This document shows, in pieces, positions 10,656 through 22,513 of a stretch of DNA of 64,000 nt (positions are counted from its first letter, which is position 1; each line of letters starts with the position of its first letter). The notes beneath the pieces are model-generated. The model had not been told where the DNA came from. It saw only the letters and a program-made list of their open reading frames with translations, and searched no databases. The position numbers were made by a program, and so were the translations under genes. The stretch lies in the NCBI GenBank assembly GCA_002104985.1, contig MCGO01000152.1, forward strand, positions 27,499 through 91,498, given 5' to 3'. The DNA comes from Rhizoclosmatium globosum. Lineage: Eukaryota > Chytridiomycota > Chytridiomycetes > Chytridiales > Chytriomycetaceae.

Positions 10656-13600
10656 TCACCTTGCAGATAATGTCTGCAGTCCTGCAGGAACCCTCCTGCC
10701 CACTTCCTCCACCATTTTGCCCCACCGATTCAGTTTCCCCTTCACATCACCATCATCTCCCCGATTCTTGACAAGGTATTCCACAACCCCACAAGCCAAC
10801 TCCCACTGCGCATCGTTCCCATCCACTTTCCGCCGCCGAACCTGTCCTTCCTCTTCCTCATCGCCATCTCCAACTCCACCCTCCTCCAACAAATACTTCC
10901 ATAAACAGTCCACAGCAGCACTTCGCATCTCAGCTCCTCGTCCACCAGCAACATATCGACACGTCTTAAAGAACCGTTTCACAAACTTGAGCATCATATC
11001 TACTTGCGCCTTGTGTTGCGGCACAACAAGGAGTTGGTAGAAAAACTCGGGTATATCGGATGACGGGAAATAGAGTAGAGTGAGTGCTAGTGAGTCCGCG
11101 ATCGCGGTAAGGCCTGTGGACGTTGTATCTGAAGGAGGGAAAAAGAGCAGGTTTGTGAGGTTTGAAAGTAGTTCCATGATTAGTTCAGGAGGCGGTTTGT
11201 GCAACCAATCCGGGTCGATTCCGTTTTCAGCCCATTCGCACTATTCCACAAAAAAAAGTCAGTTAAAACCAATTTACAAAAAAGGTGAAACAATACGTAC
11301 CCTATTCCGTACATCCTCTGCCTTCCCCAAAACACCATCCCGGATATACACAACCAACCCACACCAAGTCTCCATCGAAACATCCGCCTCCATCGTCAAA
11401 GTCTCCATACTCCCCCTCGGTCGCATCCGGAACGCTTTCGGCCAACACCCTTCAACCCCTTCCAAAACCTCCACAACACCTCTCGGAATCCCCGAAAAAA
11501 CCCCAACAACACTCTCCACAATCTTGTGCACGCGCGAATACTCACTCGGCGTACCAAGCCGCACAAGCGCCGTGTAAAACCTCGTCATCCGACACACAGT
11601 CGCAACGTCCCCGGGACTCCCGCTCCGAACTGTATCCTCAATAAACCCAAGCACGGACCCTAAGAACCGGTTCATCTCCTCTCGTGGCAACGCGTTCGCG
11701 AGGATCCATGCGAACCAGACCCACGCGCGCTCCTCGCGGGGCATGGCGTGCTCAAGGGTCCAGGATGTGGATTTTGTGGGGACGCATACGAGTTCTTCTT
11801 CTTCTTCGCCGTCTTCGAATTCGAGGCGGACGGAGGGCCAGTCGTATTTTGTTGGGGATTGGGTTTCGAGGAGGGTTCCGCGCCAGACTTCGAGGAATAC
11901 GTCTTTGAGGAGGGTGTCTACTTTGGCGGCGCCAAAGGATTTGGGACTGTTGGTTAAGGTGTGGACTGCAGGTGGGATTTGGGACGATGCTGATTTTGTG
12001 AACTGGGCTGTACGGACCCAAGCTGCAAGAGCGCGAGGGGTGAGTGGACGTGGTGGTTCATTATGATTTGGTTTCGTAGATTGCTGTTGCTGTTGCTGTG
12101 ATGCTGTTGCAGGAGGTTTTGAAAGCGCGGGTATCGATGCCTTGATAGGTTCCAAGCGAGGCGACGCTTTCACAGGAGATTTCTCCATCGACCGTGGGAG
12201 CCCCGTCGTCACAACCGGCGCAGGTGCCTGCTGCTGCTGCTTCGAATACCTCCCACCTCCCACAACCTGCCTCGCCGAAACAACAGGCGCAGAAACACCC
12301 GACGCAACCGAAACAGAAGGACTCGGCGCCGCAGACGAACCCACACCCTTTTTCACCCCTGATCCCGACCCAGCATTCGAACTACTCTCCGAAACAACAA
12401 TCTTAATCTTCTTCAAAGCAGGCGCATCACCCACCCCGGAAACCCCAACCCCAACCCCACTCCCAGTACTACTACCCCCCAAACTGTTTTTCCGCTTCAC
12501 AGCAACCTGCTGCACCTGCGGAGTGACAACAGGCCGCCCTTTTTCAACACGCGCGGGACCTGGACTCGACTCTCGACTGCTCGTCGTGCTTCCCGACCCC
12601 GACACGCCACGCTTCAGTTTCGCGACGCCACCAGCGACAGCGGGGACTCCAGCGTCGTTTGAGGGTCGGGGGTGTGTTGTTGTGGTACGTGGTTGGGGTG
12701 TTGGCTGAAGGGATGAATTGGAGAGGGCGGGGCTGCCGCTTCCTGGGACCGGGGCGGGTGCTGTTGTTGTGGCTAGTTTGCTTGGGCCTGTGGTTTTACC
12801 GCTTTGGTTGGATGAGCTTGTGAGTTGAGGGGATACGGGGGTTGGGCCGGCGTTTGCGCCGAGGGAGGCGGCGTAGGAGGCGGGACGGGTTAAGGGGAGG
12901 TCGTTGGAGGTTGTTGTTGTGTTTGCTGTTGAGGTGTTGGGTGGGATGATGACTTCGTCGTCGGCGTCGTCGTGGAGGTGGGTGGAGGCTGTTGAGGTGC
13001 GGGAATCGTAGGAGTCAACGAGGTGTCGTGTGAGAGCGTCTTGAAGTACCAACTTTTTGAGGTTACGAGGGTGAGTGTGAAAGTGAGGTGGATGGGAGAT
13101 AAGAAGAAAAGAGACAGTACCTTTTCTTTTTCGAGCTTCATGACTGTCCGTTGCAATACAAGGATTTGACCCATCATGCTTTTCTTCTCATCTGAAGACG
13201 ACGTAGAGCTTCCAGTACTTGAAAGTCCATCATTGTCCAATTCCGTGCGCCGTAATTCAAGGCGTTCAAGGTCGATTGTGAGTCGCTGATTCGCTTCAAG
13301 AAGCCGCCGCGTTTCCTCTTGAGATGCACGCAATTCTCTCTTTGTAGAGCTGTATTTGTCAACAAGGTTTTGATGGTCCTGTTCAGACACTGTGGACGAG
13401 TTTGCGGGTATGGATCTTGATGATGCAGACTCTAATGATTTCAAGGAGGCCTGAGCCTTTGCGAGTGCAGATTCTGTTTTCGAGAGAGATGCTTCGGCTC
13501 TTGAGCGTGCCGTCTCTGCTTTCGATAGCGCGGATTCTGCTTTTGACAGTGCCGATTCCGATCGCGAGAGTTCTTGTTTCATGGTATCTAATTTTGACGT

Positions 13601-14673
13601 CTCCGACTTTACAGCATTTTCAGCGCTCTCTCGCCTCCTTTTTTCCTTTTCCAGGGTGTCCATCAGTTTTTTAGAATCCTCAACGAGTTTTCTGTTTTCC
13701 GATTTCAAGGCATCCAATTGTTTTGCAGCAGAAGAAGAGGAAGTGGTATCTTTGGAATTTGAAGCTACAGTCAACTCCAATTTCCGAATAGTATCATTCA
13801 GGCGTTTGTTTTCAGTTTTAAGATCCGCGAGTGATTGGTTCAAATCCGAAATTTTTGAAGCATGTTGAGATTCTTGGCGTGCGAGTTCCCGTTTTTGAGA
13901 TTGAACGAGTTCTTGAAGGCGTTTTGCGTCTGATCGCAGGGATGCGATAGTTGAGGCGGAGGTATCGTCTTGGGCAGTGGGAACAGCGGCTGGTGAGGAA
14001 GAAGAAGAAGAAGATATTGAATCTATTTTGAAAGATGATTTGTTAGTTGTTGTGTGTGAGTATGTATGTGGGAGAGAGATAGAGATTGAGGTGTAAATTA
14101 GGAAGGGGTGGGAGGGAAGGGGAAGAAAGAACACACGTTTTAGTTGGCGGATCTGGTCATCTTTTTCTCGAAGGGCGTCGTTTGCTTTTGCCAAGTCAGT
14201 TTCGAGAGAAAGAAGGGCTTTGAAGTGCGAGTTTGCCTCGTGCGAAGTTGGTGGAGGAAGCGTCTTTCTCGGTGCTTTTGCGGGTCGTTTTGAGCCGACT
14301 GAGCGAGTGGGTATTGGTTCGAGTGGTTGTGGTTGTTGATGAGTAGTTGTTTGATGAGTAGTTGTAGTTGTTGTAGCCGGTGGTTGTTTCGCAGCAGTAG
14401 TTCCATCGTCGTCGTCGCTTGAAGCACTTGACTCCGACCCACTTTCACTTGATTCTGAACCACTCTCAGACGAAGAGAAGAAGAAGAAGAAGAACCCGAC
14501 CTCCTCCGAGTAGCAAATGTCAGACTGTGTGGCCTACTAGTTGGTTTCGGTGGTGGTTGTTGTTGTTGTTGGATTGGAAGGGAAAGCGAAGGAACCACAT
14601 TCAGTTCGACTGTTGCGTCTTCAATCTCGTCCATCAACGAATCAAAGTCGTCAATGTCTGATGATCCTCCCAT
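10656..14673 (-). CDS. Large coiled-coil protein with acidic N-terminus and helical C-terminal domain
   Basis: The gene starts at ATG 14673 (MGGSSDIDDFDSLMDEIED) and runs leftward through at least five exons. Clear introns lie at about 14116-14032, 13125-13055 and 11297-11240. A fourth, very short one near 14500-14465 covers a TCT repeat and restores the frame. The product has an acidic start, a Ser/Asp-rich linker and a long coiled coil (about residues 180-480, with repeated SKAESALSKAE-type heptads). A 300-residue low-complexity Ser/Pro/Gln/Val region follows, and the C-terminus is a helical domain rich in Trp and Leu. I do not recognise it firmly. The order acidic patch, coiled coil, helical C-terminus recalls checkpoint adaptors of the ATRIP type, but no diagnostic motif proves that, so no function is assigned. 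Confidence 0.6.
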
Positions 14674-14867
14674 TTCTCTCTTTGGCTGCCTGGTTGGTGG
14701 TGGTGGTGGTGGTTGGTGGTTGCAAAGTGTCAGGCTCAAATGTTCCCGTGACCAAAACTGACCAACCAAAAAAGAATGAATGCACAACAACACTAATCAC
14801 CCCATTGTCTTCATTATTTGCCTTACTTACGATACACTAAACAGTAAAATACAGGGAAAATAAACAA
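14674..14867. other. Intergenic region between two minus-strand genes
   Basis: About 190 bases lie between the coiled-coil gene start and the F-box gene stop. The stretch holds a GGT/CCA simple repeat near 14695-14718 and AT-rich sequence near 14840-14865. No gene was seen. Confidence 0.4.
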
Positions 14868-16358
14868 CTAATACCCCTCATCGTGTAATAACATTCGTCG
14901 CGATATGTTAGTTAGCTCCGCCACAATTCCTCCTCCAAGCCCACTCGTTCTCGACCCAAAAGAAGAACGCCGCAAAAAATGAACCCCTCCCTCATTAATG
15001 TTTGTTGCTGATAACGAAGGTGGACTCCCAACTAATACACCGTCGTGAATTCCAACTGAACTCCCGCTATTATTAATACTAACACCATTACCGCTTACTC
15101 CACTACTGCTTCCATTCCCATTTGAACTTTCCATGCTCAAAAATGCTTTTATCGCCGCTTCTCTAGGCACATAGTCTTTTAAGCCCCTTCCCAACTCACA
15201 TCCAGATGTAAGAGTATGATTAATAAATGAGCTGCGAGGGCTACCAGCAAGACTATTTGTCGCGGTGAAATTGCTTCCGCTGCTACTTCTTGAAACCGAT
15301 GCATGACTCGTTGAATTTTTGGTTGGAGATACGCCAAAGAATGCGTTGCGATTGACAGCAGCACTATGTACAGTCGGCTTAACAAAACAAAGTGATCTCA
15401 ATGACGAAGGCAATGAAATGCTTTCCAATTCTGGACTACTGCTCATTTCATTGCTTATGTCAGAATCCTCCTCATCAGAATCTACCCCATGTCACAAGTT
15501 TTAAAATCCATGAAAATATACAAAACTTTAAAATACGTCATACTCACCAACAACAGTAACGTCACTAACCCATCGCTTCTGTCCACCAATCACACCACCC
15601 CTTTCAAACCCAACATTACCAATACACGTCCGCGAAGAAGAAACCGACGACAACAAAGTCGACGACGTCGAAAAAGCATTCGCCCTATCCGCTTCACACT
15701 GCAAACACGGAATCACAGGCACAGGATTCTGCAACCTCAACATCCTCCGCACCCGTTCAGCAGCATCATCCACAACCGTCACTTTCGCCAACCTCTGCAA
15801 ATTCTGATACTCAGCCCTACATAAATTTCCATAAATTTTTGTTGTTTAGCTTTAAATTAGGTTACACCAAAAAAAATTTGATTGGCGGTGTACAACATAC
15901 CAATACGCGCGACTTTTACGCATACGTTCAAGCACACGTTTACGATGCATGATGAACTGTCGTTTCCAGTCTGTTTTCTTGATACCGCTCGACACCTCTG
16001 TCGTACCCGCACCGCTGAGAGTCTCTATCTCGCTGTTGTCGAGTAACAGCCCTGACAGCGAAAAGACGTCTTCGACGGATTGGTCTTGTGTGTCGTTTGT
16101 GGTGTCGGTGTGGTCGTCGTCGGTTATGAGGGTTACGCGGTTGAGGAGGCAGAGGTGTTTCCAGAGGGAGGGGTCGAGGCAGAGTGTGGCGAAGGAGTGG
16201 GATGTTTGGGAGAGACGGGCGAGGGAGCGGAAGTCGAGGTGGTGGAGGATTTGGAGCCATGTTTCTTGGGCGAGGAGGTGGGGATGGGGTTTGTGGGTTT
16301 GGTGTTGTGTGGGAGGGGTATGGGTTGGGGACTGGAGGGGTTGTGGTAGTTGGGTCAT
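14868..16358 (-). CDS. F-box protein
   Basis: Three exons join in frame: 16358-15901, 15816-15548 and 15481-14868. The F-box is at about residues 30-70 and has the usual pattern: Leu-Gln-Ile-Leu in the first helix, a conserved Leu-Ala-Arg-Leu-Ser-Gln turn, then the Ser-Leu-Trp-Lys end. A basic stretch follows (KRQFIMHRKRVLERMRK), which is common directly after fungal F-boxes. The C-terminal half is Ser/Gly-rich and looks disordered. F-box proteins bring substrates to SCF ubiquitin ligases through Skp1; the substrate-binding part is not a recognisable WD40 or LRR here, so the target is unknown. Confidence 0.75.
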
Positions 16359-16643
16359 TTTATGATATCACGGGGTTCTGACGTCGTGGAACTTTAATAT
16401 AGATTAGTTGGAAGGGAGGAGGATTGGGGAATTGGAATTGGGGGAGGAGGAACTTACCCCCCTTTCCTCCCTTTCTCTTTGAGAACAATGGTAAAGACGT
16501 GTAAATCAATCTCTCTCTCCCTCTCACTTCTCAAAAACACCCCCAATCACAAACGATCACAACTCAAAAAACTTGTCTATTCACGATTCCGCCATCCCCA
16601 CGCCGCATCTGGAAAAACAAACCCTAGATCTCAATAAAAGGCC
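16359..16643. promoter_or_regulatory. Divergent promoter region
   Basis: About 285 bases separate the start of the F-box gene (minus) from the next plus-strand start. The region includes a G/A-rich tract (about 16410-16455) followed by a C/T-rich tract (about 16460-16540). No clear TATA box was seen. A shared bidirectional promoter is the natural reading. Confidence 0.4.
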
Positions 16644-18580
16644 ATGAAACGCTCGAAACGACAAAACCCGTTCGTCCTCATTGAAGGAACATCTCTCACT
16701 GGCTTCCAACTCGATATCCAACCCCGTCTCATCCCAGCACCCACAGCCCCCACACAGAACCAAAACCAAAACTCCAACAGCAACAACAACCCCCAACAAC
16801 AACAACTCCGTACAAACACAGCAATCGACGCAACAACAGCAACAACCCTCGCCCTCCCCGTCCCCCACTCCCTCGCCTCCGAACTCGACAAAGCCCTCTC
16901 CAAAAAACTCCAACACCGTATCATATACAAACCACCTCCCGGCGAAAACCGGAAAAGCCTTATCGCGTTGCACGACGAAGCCATCAAAGCCATGTTATCT
17001 CAACAAGAGCAAGACCGCGAGAAACGACGGATACGTATCCGTGCGGCTGTGTTGGGGCCGGGGGACTCGAAAACGTTGGCTCGATGGAACATGCTACGAA
17101 ACCTCCTGTGCAGAGTCCACTTGTGAAACCTGTGCATCCCCCTGTCTCGTTGTCGCAAAAGGAGAAACCGAGTCCGGCGGTGGTGAACTCCCCACACGCG
17201 AGAAGGAGGCTGTTGTGGGGGTTTCGACAAACACTGGGTAATGTACCTGACGTTGGATCTCTATTTACAGATGAAGACGTGTTTCATGTTGGTGGGCCTG
17301 TTGAACCGTGGGCGGAAGCGTCTACCGACGTGTTCAATGAGTTCCATGTTCAACTGCATAACACTACGTTGCCGAGTATATTGTTTCCGTCGAGTTGTGG
17401 AGGGGGAGGTGGGAATGGGGCGACACCGTCCTGGGAGATGCGGCAGAAGGAGTTGTTGAAGGATGGGAGTAGTGTGGGGGTGGTGGTGGTGTTAGGAAGG
17501 AGAAGGGAAAAAAGGGGGGTAAGGTTGTGGGACACCGGGGAGCGCAGTTGTTCGGTATGCTGTTGCGGAGGATAGTGCGGATGTCTCCGTTGCGAATGCA
17601 CGGACACCTGGGACTGCAGCGACACAGTTTAGTTACATTCGTCGCTTGAAAGTAGGCGGGCAGAGGAGTTGGAGGAAATGGAGGACGCAACAAGAGCAGC
17701 GGAGGCAAAAGTGGCGGCTCTCGTTTTACTCAAGGACAAGTCTTTGGATTATCAAGCTCTTCTGTGCCGCAAAGTGGCGGTTTCAGCGCAAGGCAATTAA
17801 GCACAAATAATGGGAAACCCGATTTATGCTTTGAATACCAGCAATACCAAAACCAGTTGCGACAAACTTGCAAGCACAATTAGCACAATCAGGGTTTTCA
17901 AAACCACAACAGCAATCAAACACAAAGTCTTCCGCTCATGCGATTCCTCCAAACTCGCTTATTTCATCGGCAGCGACGATTCTCGATTTAGAACACTCAG
18001 CCGCACCAACAAACCAAAGCAATTCAGATGCACGGTATTTAAACCGCAGTCGAAACGGGCCGTTGAACATCCGGATGTGAAAAAGCTCTTTCCTCCAGTT
18101 CCAGGAAACATTGCGCCCAAAGGAGGGGTACGTCGCAAATCAAAGTGGGCCACTAGCCAGACGGTTGTTCACAAACGTGATGTCGAAGGCTTGTTTTATC
18201 CAGATGAGATACAGCTTCAACACGAGATGACAACAAAACGCGGTCACAGCTGAAACAGGCAAGTTTTCCTGTTTAATTCTTTAATTAATCCCGTTTTACA
18301 GAAACTTTTACAAGCTCGAGCAAACTTAGCAAAAAACAGCAGCGTCACAAAACTCCCTGACGTATTCCCTCGCATTTCACTCACCAGTCCAGATTCACCT
18401 CCATCCACTGCAATCATAAAAAAACCCTCCCAATTGCAACCATCACAACATCCGACACCACAACATCACTTCCAAACCTCCCTCTCGTCCACAAAAGCCA
18501 TCATCACGAGACAGTATACTTCACAGACACAGCGTTCCTTACCTCCCGCGAAAACTGACCACAACAACACAAACGCATAA
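16644..18580 (+). CDS. Unrecognised gene, exon structure unresolved (possibly degraded)
   Basis: Coding potential is clear but broken over several frames. The first block, 16644-17050, encodes a basic protein start (MKRSKRQNPFVLIEG), a Gln/Asn-rich stretch and helices with PHSLASELDKALSKKLQ. A GT-AG join from 17049 to about 17108 moves into a second frame with GSLFTDEDVFHVGGPVEPW. A third block near 17645-17800 is a coiled coil (RRAEELEEMEDA). Later blocks at 17810-18253 and about 18300-18578 contain VKKLFPPVPGN and KLLQARANLAKNSS. The last junction would use a GC donor (gcaagt at about 18260), but a stop lies just upstream in that frame. I cannot give one reliable model. Either several introns or frameshifts are present. 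No known domain was recognised. Confidence 0.35.
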
Positions 18581-19206
18581 TATGCATCCTCCGCTGGTAT
18601 ACTTGGAAACTCCCATCGAATTGCGGATCAGATACAACAGGAACGAATGCGGTATGCGGAGGTGAGCAATGGCCGTGGTGTTGTTGGTGGATACGTAAAA
18701 CTGTACCTCAGAAAGGAGTTGGGTTTATGATCGTAGTAGCAATGGAGGAGGAGGTGATGGATCTGGGAAACGGTATTCGATGACGAAATCGTTGAGTTTG
18801 TTGAGTTTGAACTGCAGCATTGGGGGTGGTATGACTGTTTCTGATAGGAAAAGTATAGCGGATCGCGAGAGGGAAAAGAAAAAGAGCGGGCGGTGGTATG
18901 ATGGGGTTGAGGGAAGTGCAGTGTTTGGTGGTGTGAGTCCCAACAAGGCTGTTGTTCGGAATTTAGAAATCGCTTACGGGAATCGAGAAGACTGTAAGAA
19001 TGGAGTGATCCAGTTTTGTTGGCAAGTAAGCTGGCAAAGAATATGCACAGCGTTATTGCAAGAATGTAACATTTTGGGGATTGGGTTTAGATTATGATTT
19101 TTCTTTGGATAATTTCAATTGTAATATTACTGCTCCATGATGTTCCCATACTTTTCGATAAACATGGCTCTGGCCCAAGCCTTCTCAAGTCCTTTTCGTA
19201 CACCAG
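18581..19206. other. Mixed region with an 18780-19097 plus-strand ORF
   Basis: The stretch between the unresolved gene and the aminopeptidase 3' end holds a plus-strand ORF of 105 codons (18780-19097), with a basic segment DREREKKKSGRWYDG. Its frame is open further upstream to include a Ser/Gly-rich stretch. It may be the terminal part of the unresolved upstream gene. Downstream of 19100 the sequence is AT-rich and probably holds the facing 3' ends. Confidence 0.25.
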
Positions 19207-22133
19207 TCAACACCAAGCTTTCTCCAGGACTTTGACTTTCCACTCTTTACCAGAACCCAAACAAGAAACCGCATCGTTCCAGATATCTCCTTGGAATTCA
19301 CATGCAGCAACAACTTCCTCCACACAGTCCGCAACTATTGGATGGCCTTGCTTCACAAAATAGTTCCAACATCCTTGCGGGAATACACCCGACTTTTGCT
19401 TTTTAGCTTTACCAGTTCCTTTGCTTCCCTTTTTGCCAACTCGCAAGGCTTCCATCAATCCCGTAACTTCATCAATTGTTCCCGAACCTCCTCCAAAAGC
19501 ATCCCCTCTCAAAGCTTTCCATCCAACCTCACATCTCTCTTCGCGATCCCCTCCAAACCCAGCTTGTACAATCATACTAACTCGATCACTCCACTCTTCC
19601 ATCACCATAACTTCCGCATCCTTCGCCTCTGCAATGCTTTCAAACCCAAGCCCTTCCAAAACACGCTCCATATCCAAACAAACTTCCCAGTGCTTTCGAA
19701 TTGGACTCCAAGCTGTTGCACCGACACGTTCAGTCTCGTCGCCGGGAAGTTCTCGGTCGTCATTGTCATCATCCCATAGGAACTTAAACGCCTTTTCAGG
19801 GGCAGTAAGGACCAAGGCCGTGTAAACAGTTTCAACGATAGGTTCTGACGGCTCGTCATCCATACTTCCAGCTTTTACCCACTGCGTAAACAAAGTTTTG
19901 GCGTGAGCCATCGTTTCCGGGTGAGAATACTGTGCTGCAAGTGGAAACAACGCGTCCTGAAGCTGGGGGAGCAAGAAATCATCCGTGTTTGGTTCAGATG
20001 GAAACCAGGGAATGGTATCAAGGACAGGGAAGAGAATCTTTGAAGTGAACCAAGGTGTCCATCCACGAAGGTTTCGCCAGTGTGGTAGAATGAACAAAAT
20101 AAAGACTCGCCAAACTGATGGGTGGCGTTCTTGTGGTAGAAGCGTTTCGAAGGCTGTGAGAGCTTTTTGGGGGTCTAGTCGGTTAGAGAGGGCCAGAGTG
20201 GATAAATCACTCAAAAGCGCTGCGCGTATGGTTGGCGATTGAGATAGAGCAATTTTCAAGAGGTGGGACAGATGCGTCGAAGACGGTAAGAACCGGTAAA
20301 AGCCTGCACGAAGAGGATTGGGCAGGAGAATATGAGTTTTCGAGGGCGGCGTTGGGATGCTTGTGTCTGTGTATTCGATAGCAGTGATTGCATTGGATTC
20401 CAAGTCAACGAATTGATATGAGAAAGGAATGCAACGCGTTTGAGGCTGAACGGATTTGTTCTCCTTCCAAAGGGTGAAATGTTCTTGACGGAGAGTGTTT
20501 GTCTTTTCATCAATAAAGACGACAGGATGCCCTTCCAGTTCAATCCATTGTTTGAAAACAATTGCTAAGTTTCCAGAAGCATCGTAATTCTGAAGCACAT
20601 CAATGAAGTCCTGAGAAGTGACGTTTTTGAAAGCGTGGGCAGTCAAGAAATCTGCTAAAATATTATTCCAACTATCTGCGCTTCCAGACTTCCAGTTTAC
20701 CCAATGTTCAAACATCCGAATAACACTGGCACCTTTTTTATACGCTATAAAATAATTTTAGTGAGTTGAAAGAAAGTCGACCCACAATACACACCTATAT
20801 AATCAAAGGTTCCCTCCACTTGCATCCTTGTCGTCACATCATGTACCATCGGATGTGTCCAAAAAGATGAGTCTGATTCAAACCCAAGAGAATCTTCATT
20901 CTCAAAGAAATAGTCCCATACATTCCACTCAGGCTTCCATGCCGCGATTGGAGCATATTCACCCCAATCCGCGAGAGCTTCATTGATCCACAAGTCGTCC
21001 CACCACTTCATCGTGACGAGGTTTCCAAACCACTGATGCACAAGCTCATGAGATACTAACAGAGCGACATCCATCTTGTCTGAGGGTGAAGCAGTTGCTG
21101 GAGGAAGTAGAAGGAGGGAAGATTGGAAAAGGCAAAGACCATATGACTCTAAGGCTTCACCATCAAAATAGGGGATGGGAAAGATGTCCAGTTTGGGAAG
21201 AGAATAAGGAGTCTTGTAGATCTTTTCCAATGTGCTAAGGGAATTGACAGCCGCTTCTAGGGCAAATCTAATGAGTAAAATGTTTAGTTGCCATGGATTC
21301 GAAGACTACATGAATTTGTACCTTGCATCTACTTCTTGCCCGGGAGGACAATATACTCGAACAGGAATATCACGAGTTCCTGAGGATATTCCTTCCACGA
21401 AAGACATAACACCCATAGCCCAGGCGACGTTATAAGTAGACATTGGCGGTGTTTTCTCGAATATCCACAGCTTCAACGCATCCGATACTTCAGCTACCTC
21501 ACGGACAGGAGCGTTTGACACAACAGTGTATACTTTTGGTGCAGTGATTGAAATTTCAAAGGAGGCCTTCAGGGCAGGGTGGTCAAAGCACGGGAACACG
21601 TGGCGGGGTCCTGCACCATCTGGTTCCAAGTTTGTGGCAAGAACAAAGTCTGCGAACGTGAGAGGCTGGTCGGAATCACCCGATGAGTCATCACTCCACT
21701 CATCATCATCCTCCGCTTCAACGGGACAGCGCACAAAGCCAATGTGATCCATGAACCCAATTGTCCCTTCAAAGGCAATTTGCAGTTCGAATTCAGGGAT
21801 GGAAGCCTCAAAGGCTGTTGTTTGGACAGTTTGGAGGGTAAAGAGCAGGGCAACAACATCGTCTGAGATACGGTCGATGCTCCGCGTGTCCAGGCTGATC
21901 TTTGTCTTTCCGAGTTTGACAATCAGTTTTGCTGATGTCACTTTGATGCTTTTTGCAGCATTGATGTTGATTTGGGTAGTTTGAGCCACAGTTTGAATGT
22001 TGGTGAAGGACAGCCCAATTTGAACAGTGCCAGTGAAAGGAACATTTGACGTAGTCGGAAGAAGCACTGACTCAGGGGGAACTCTAACGGACACACAGTA
22101 CCACTCGGGCTTAATTTGTGTTGCGTCGGTCAT
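19207..22133 (-). CDS. M1-family zinc aminopeptidase
   Basis: Three exons join in frame: 22133-21322, 21267-20795 and 20744-19207, giving 940 residues, usual for the family. The catalytic domain carries the zinc motif HELVHQWFGN followed 18 residues later by the Glu of WINEALA (usually NEGFA). The substrate-recognition GAMEN motif is poorly conserved: the corresponding stretch reads DGEALESYGL. The N-terminal beta domain (FPCFDHPALKASF) and the helical C-terminal domain are present. An acidic insert (EAEDDDEWSDD) lies in the N-terminal domain. M1 enzymes remove N-terminal residues from peptides; there is no convincing signal peptide when starting at 22133, so a cytosolic location is likely. 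A longer in-frame start at 22208 lies within a foldback repeat and is thought less likely. After the stop another frame encodes a short EKAW-containing stretch, perhaps an older C-terminus. Confidence 0.88.
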
Positions 22134-22175
22134 TCGCGTGAACTTTTTCGAAGTATTAATTGTAAAAATTATAGG

Positions 22176-22513
22176 TAAAGCAAAGAGCGAAAAAGTTGCT
22201 CCTTTCAAATTTCAAATTCAAATTCAAATTCTAATTCTAATTCCAATCCAAACCTTCCATATTGCAGCACTAACGTCAACAGCTAGGTTTGAGAGATAAT
22301 CATTCTTAGTCTTGACAAAAACCTTCTTGTTGCCACAATGACCAAGTAGATGAATGTGGATTGTACATATTGGAAGGTCGTATCAACAAAAGGCACTCTT
22401 TTGAATTCATCTGTGTCTATTTCAGGCCATCAACAAGAGCAAGGATGCTTTTCTTGGTTTTTGAATTTTGAATTTTGAATTTTGAAAGGGGCAACTTTTT
22501 CGCTCTTTGCTTT
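22176..22513. repeat. Foldback (nested inverted repeat) element
   Basis: Two arms of about 32 bases, 22177-22209 and 22482-22513, are reverse complements with one mismatch in the core. Both continue inward into (AAATTC)n-like and (AAAATTC)n-like repeats. A second, inner pair (about 22252-22263 and 22366-22378) is also inverted. The outer right arm lies inside the last codons of the LRR gene; the left arm lies just upstream of the aminopeptidase start. A miniature inverted-repeat element or a hairpin-forming 3' UTR are both possible. Target-site duplications were not identified. Confidence 0.65.

Noticed and set aside
12142..12708. Plus-strand ORF of 188 codons over the large coiled-coil gene
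   Set aside because: The minus strand here has the longer frame, joined by good introns to conserved-looking helical segments; the plus ORF is Pro/Thr low complexity.
22134..22208. Upstream start for the aminopeptidase giving a hydrophobic N-terminus (signal-peptide-like)
   Set aside because: The added codons lie in the left arm of the foldback repeat and carry no conserved feature; the ATG at 22133 is adequate.
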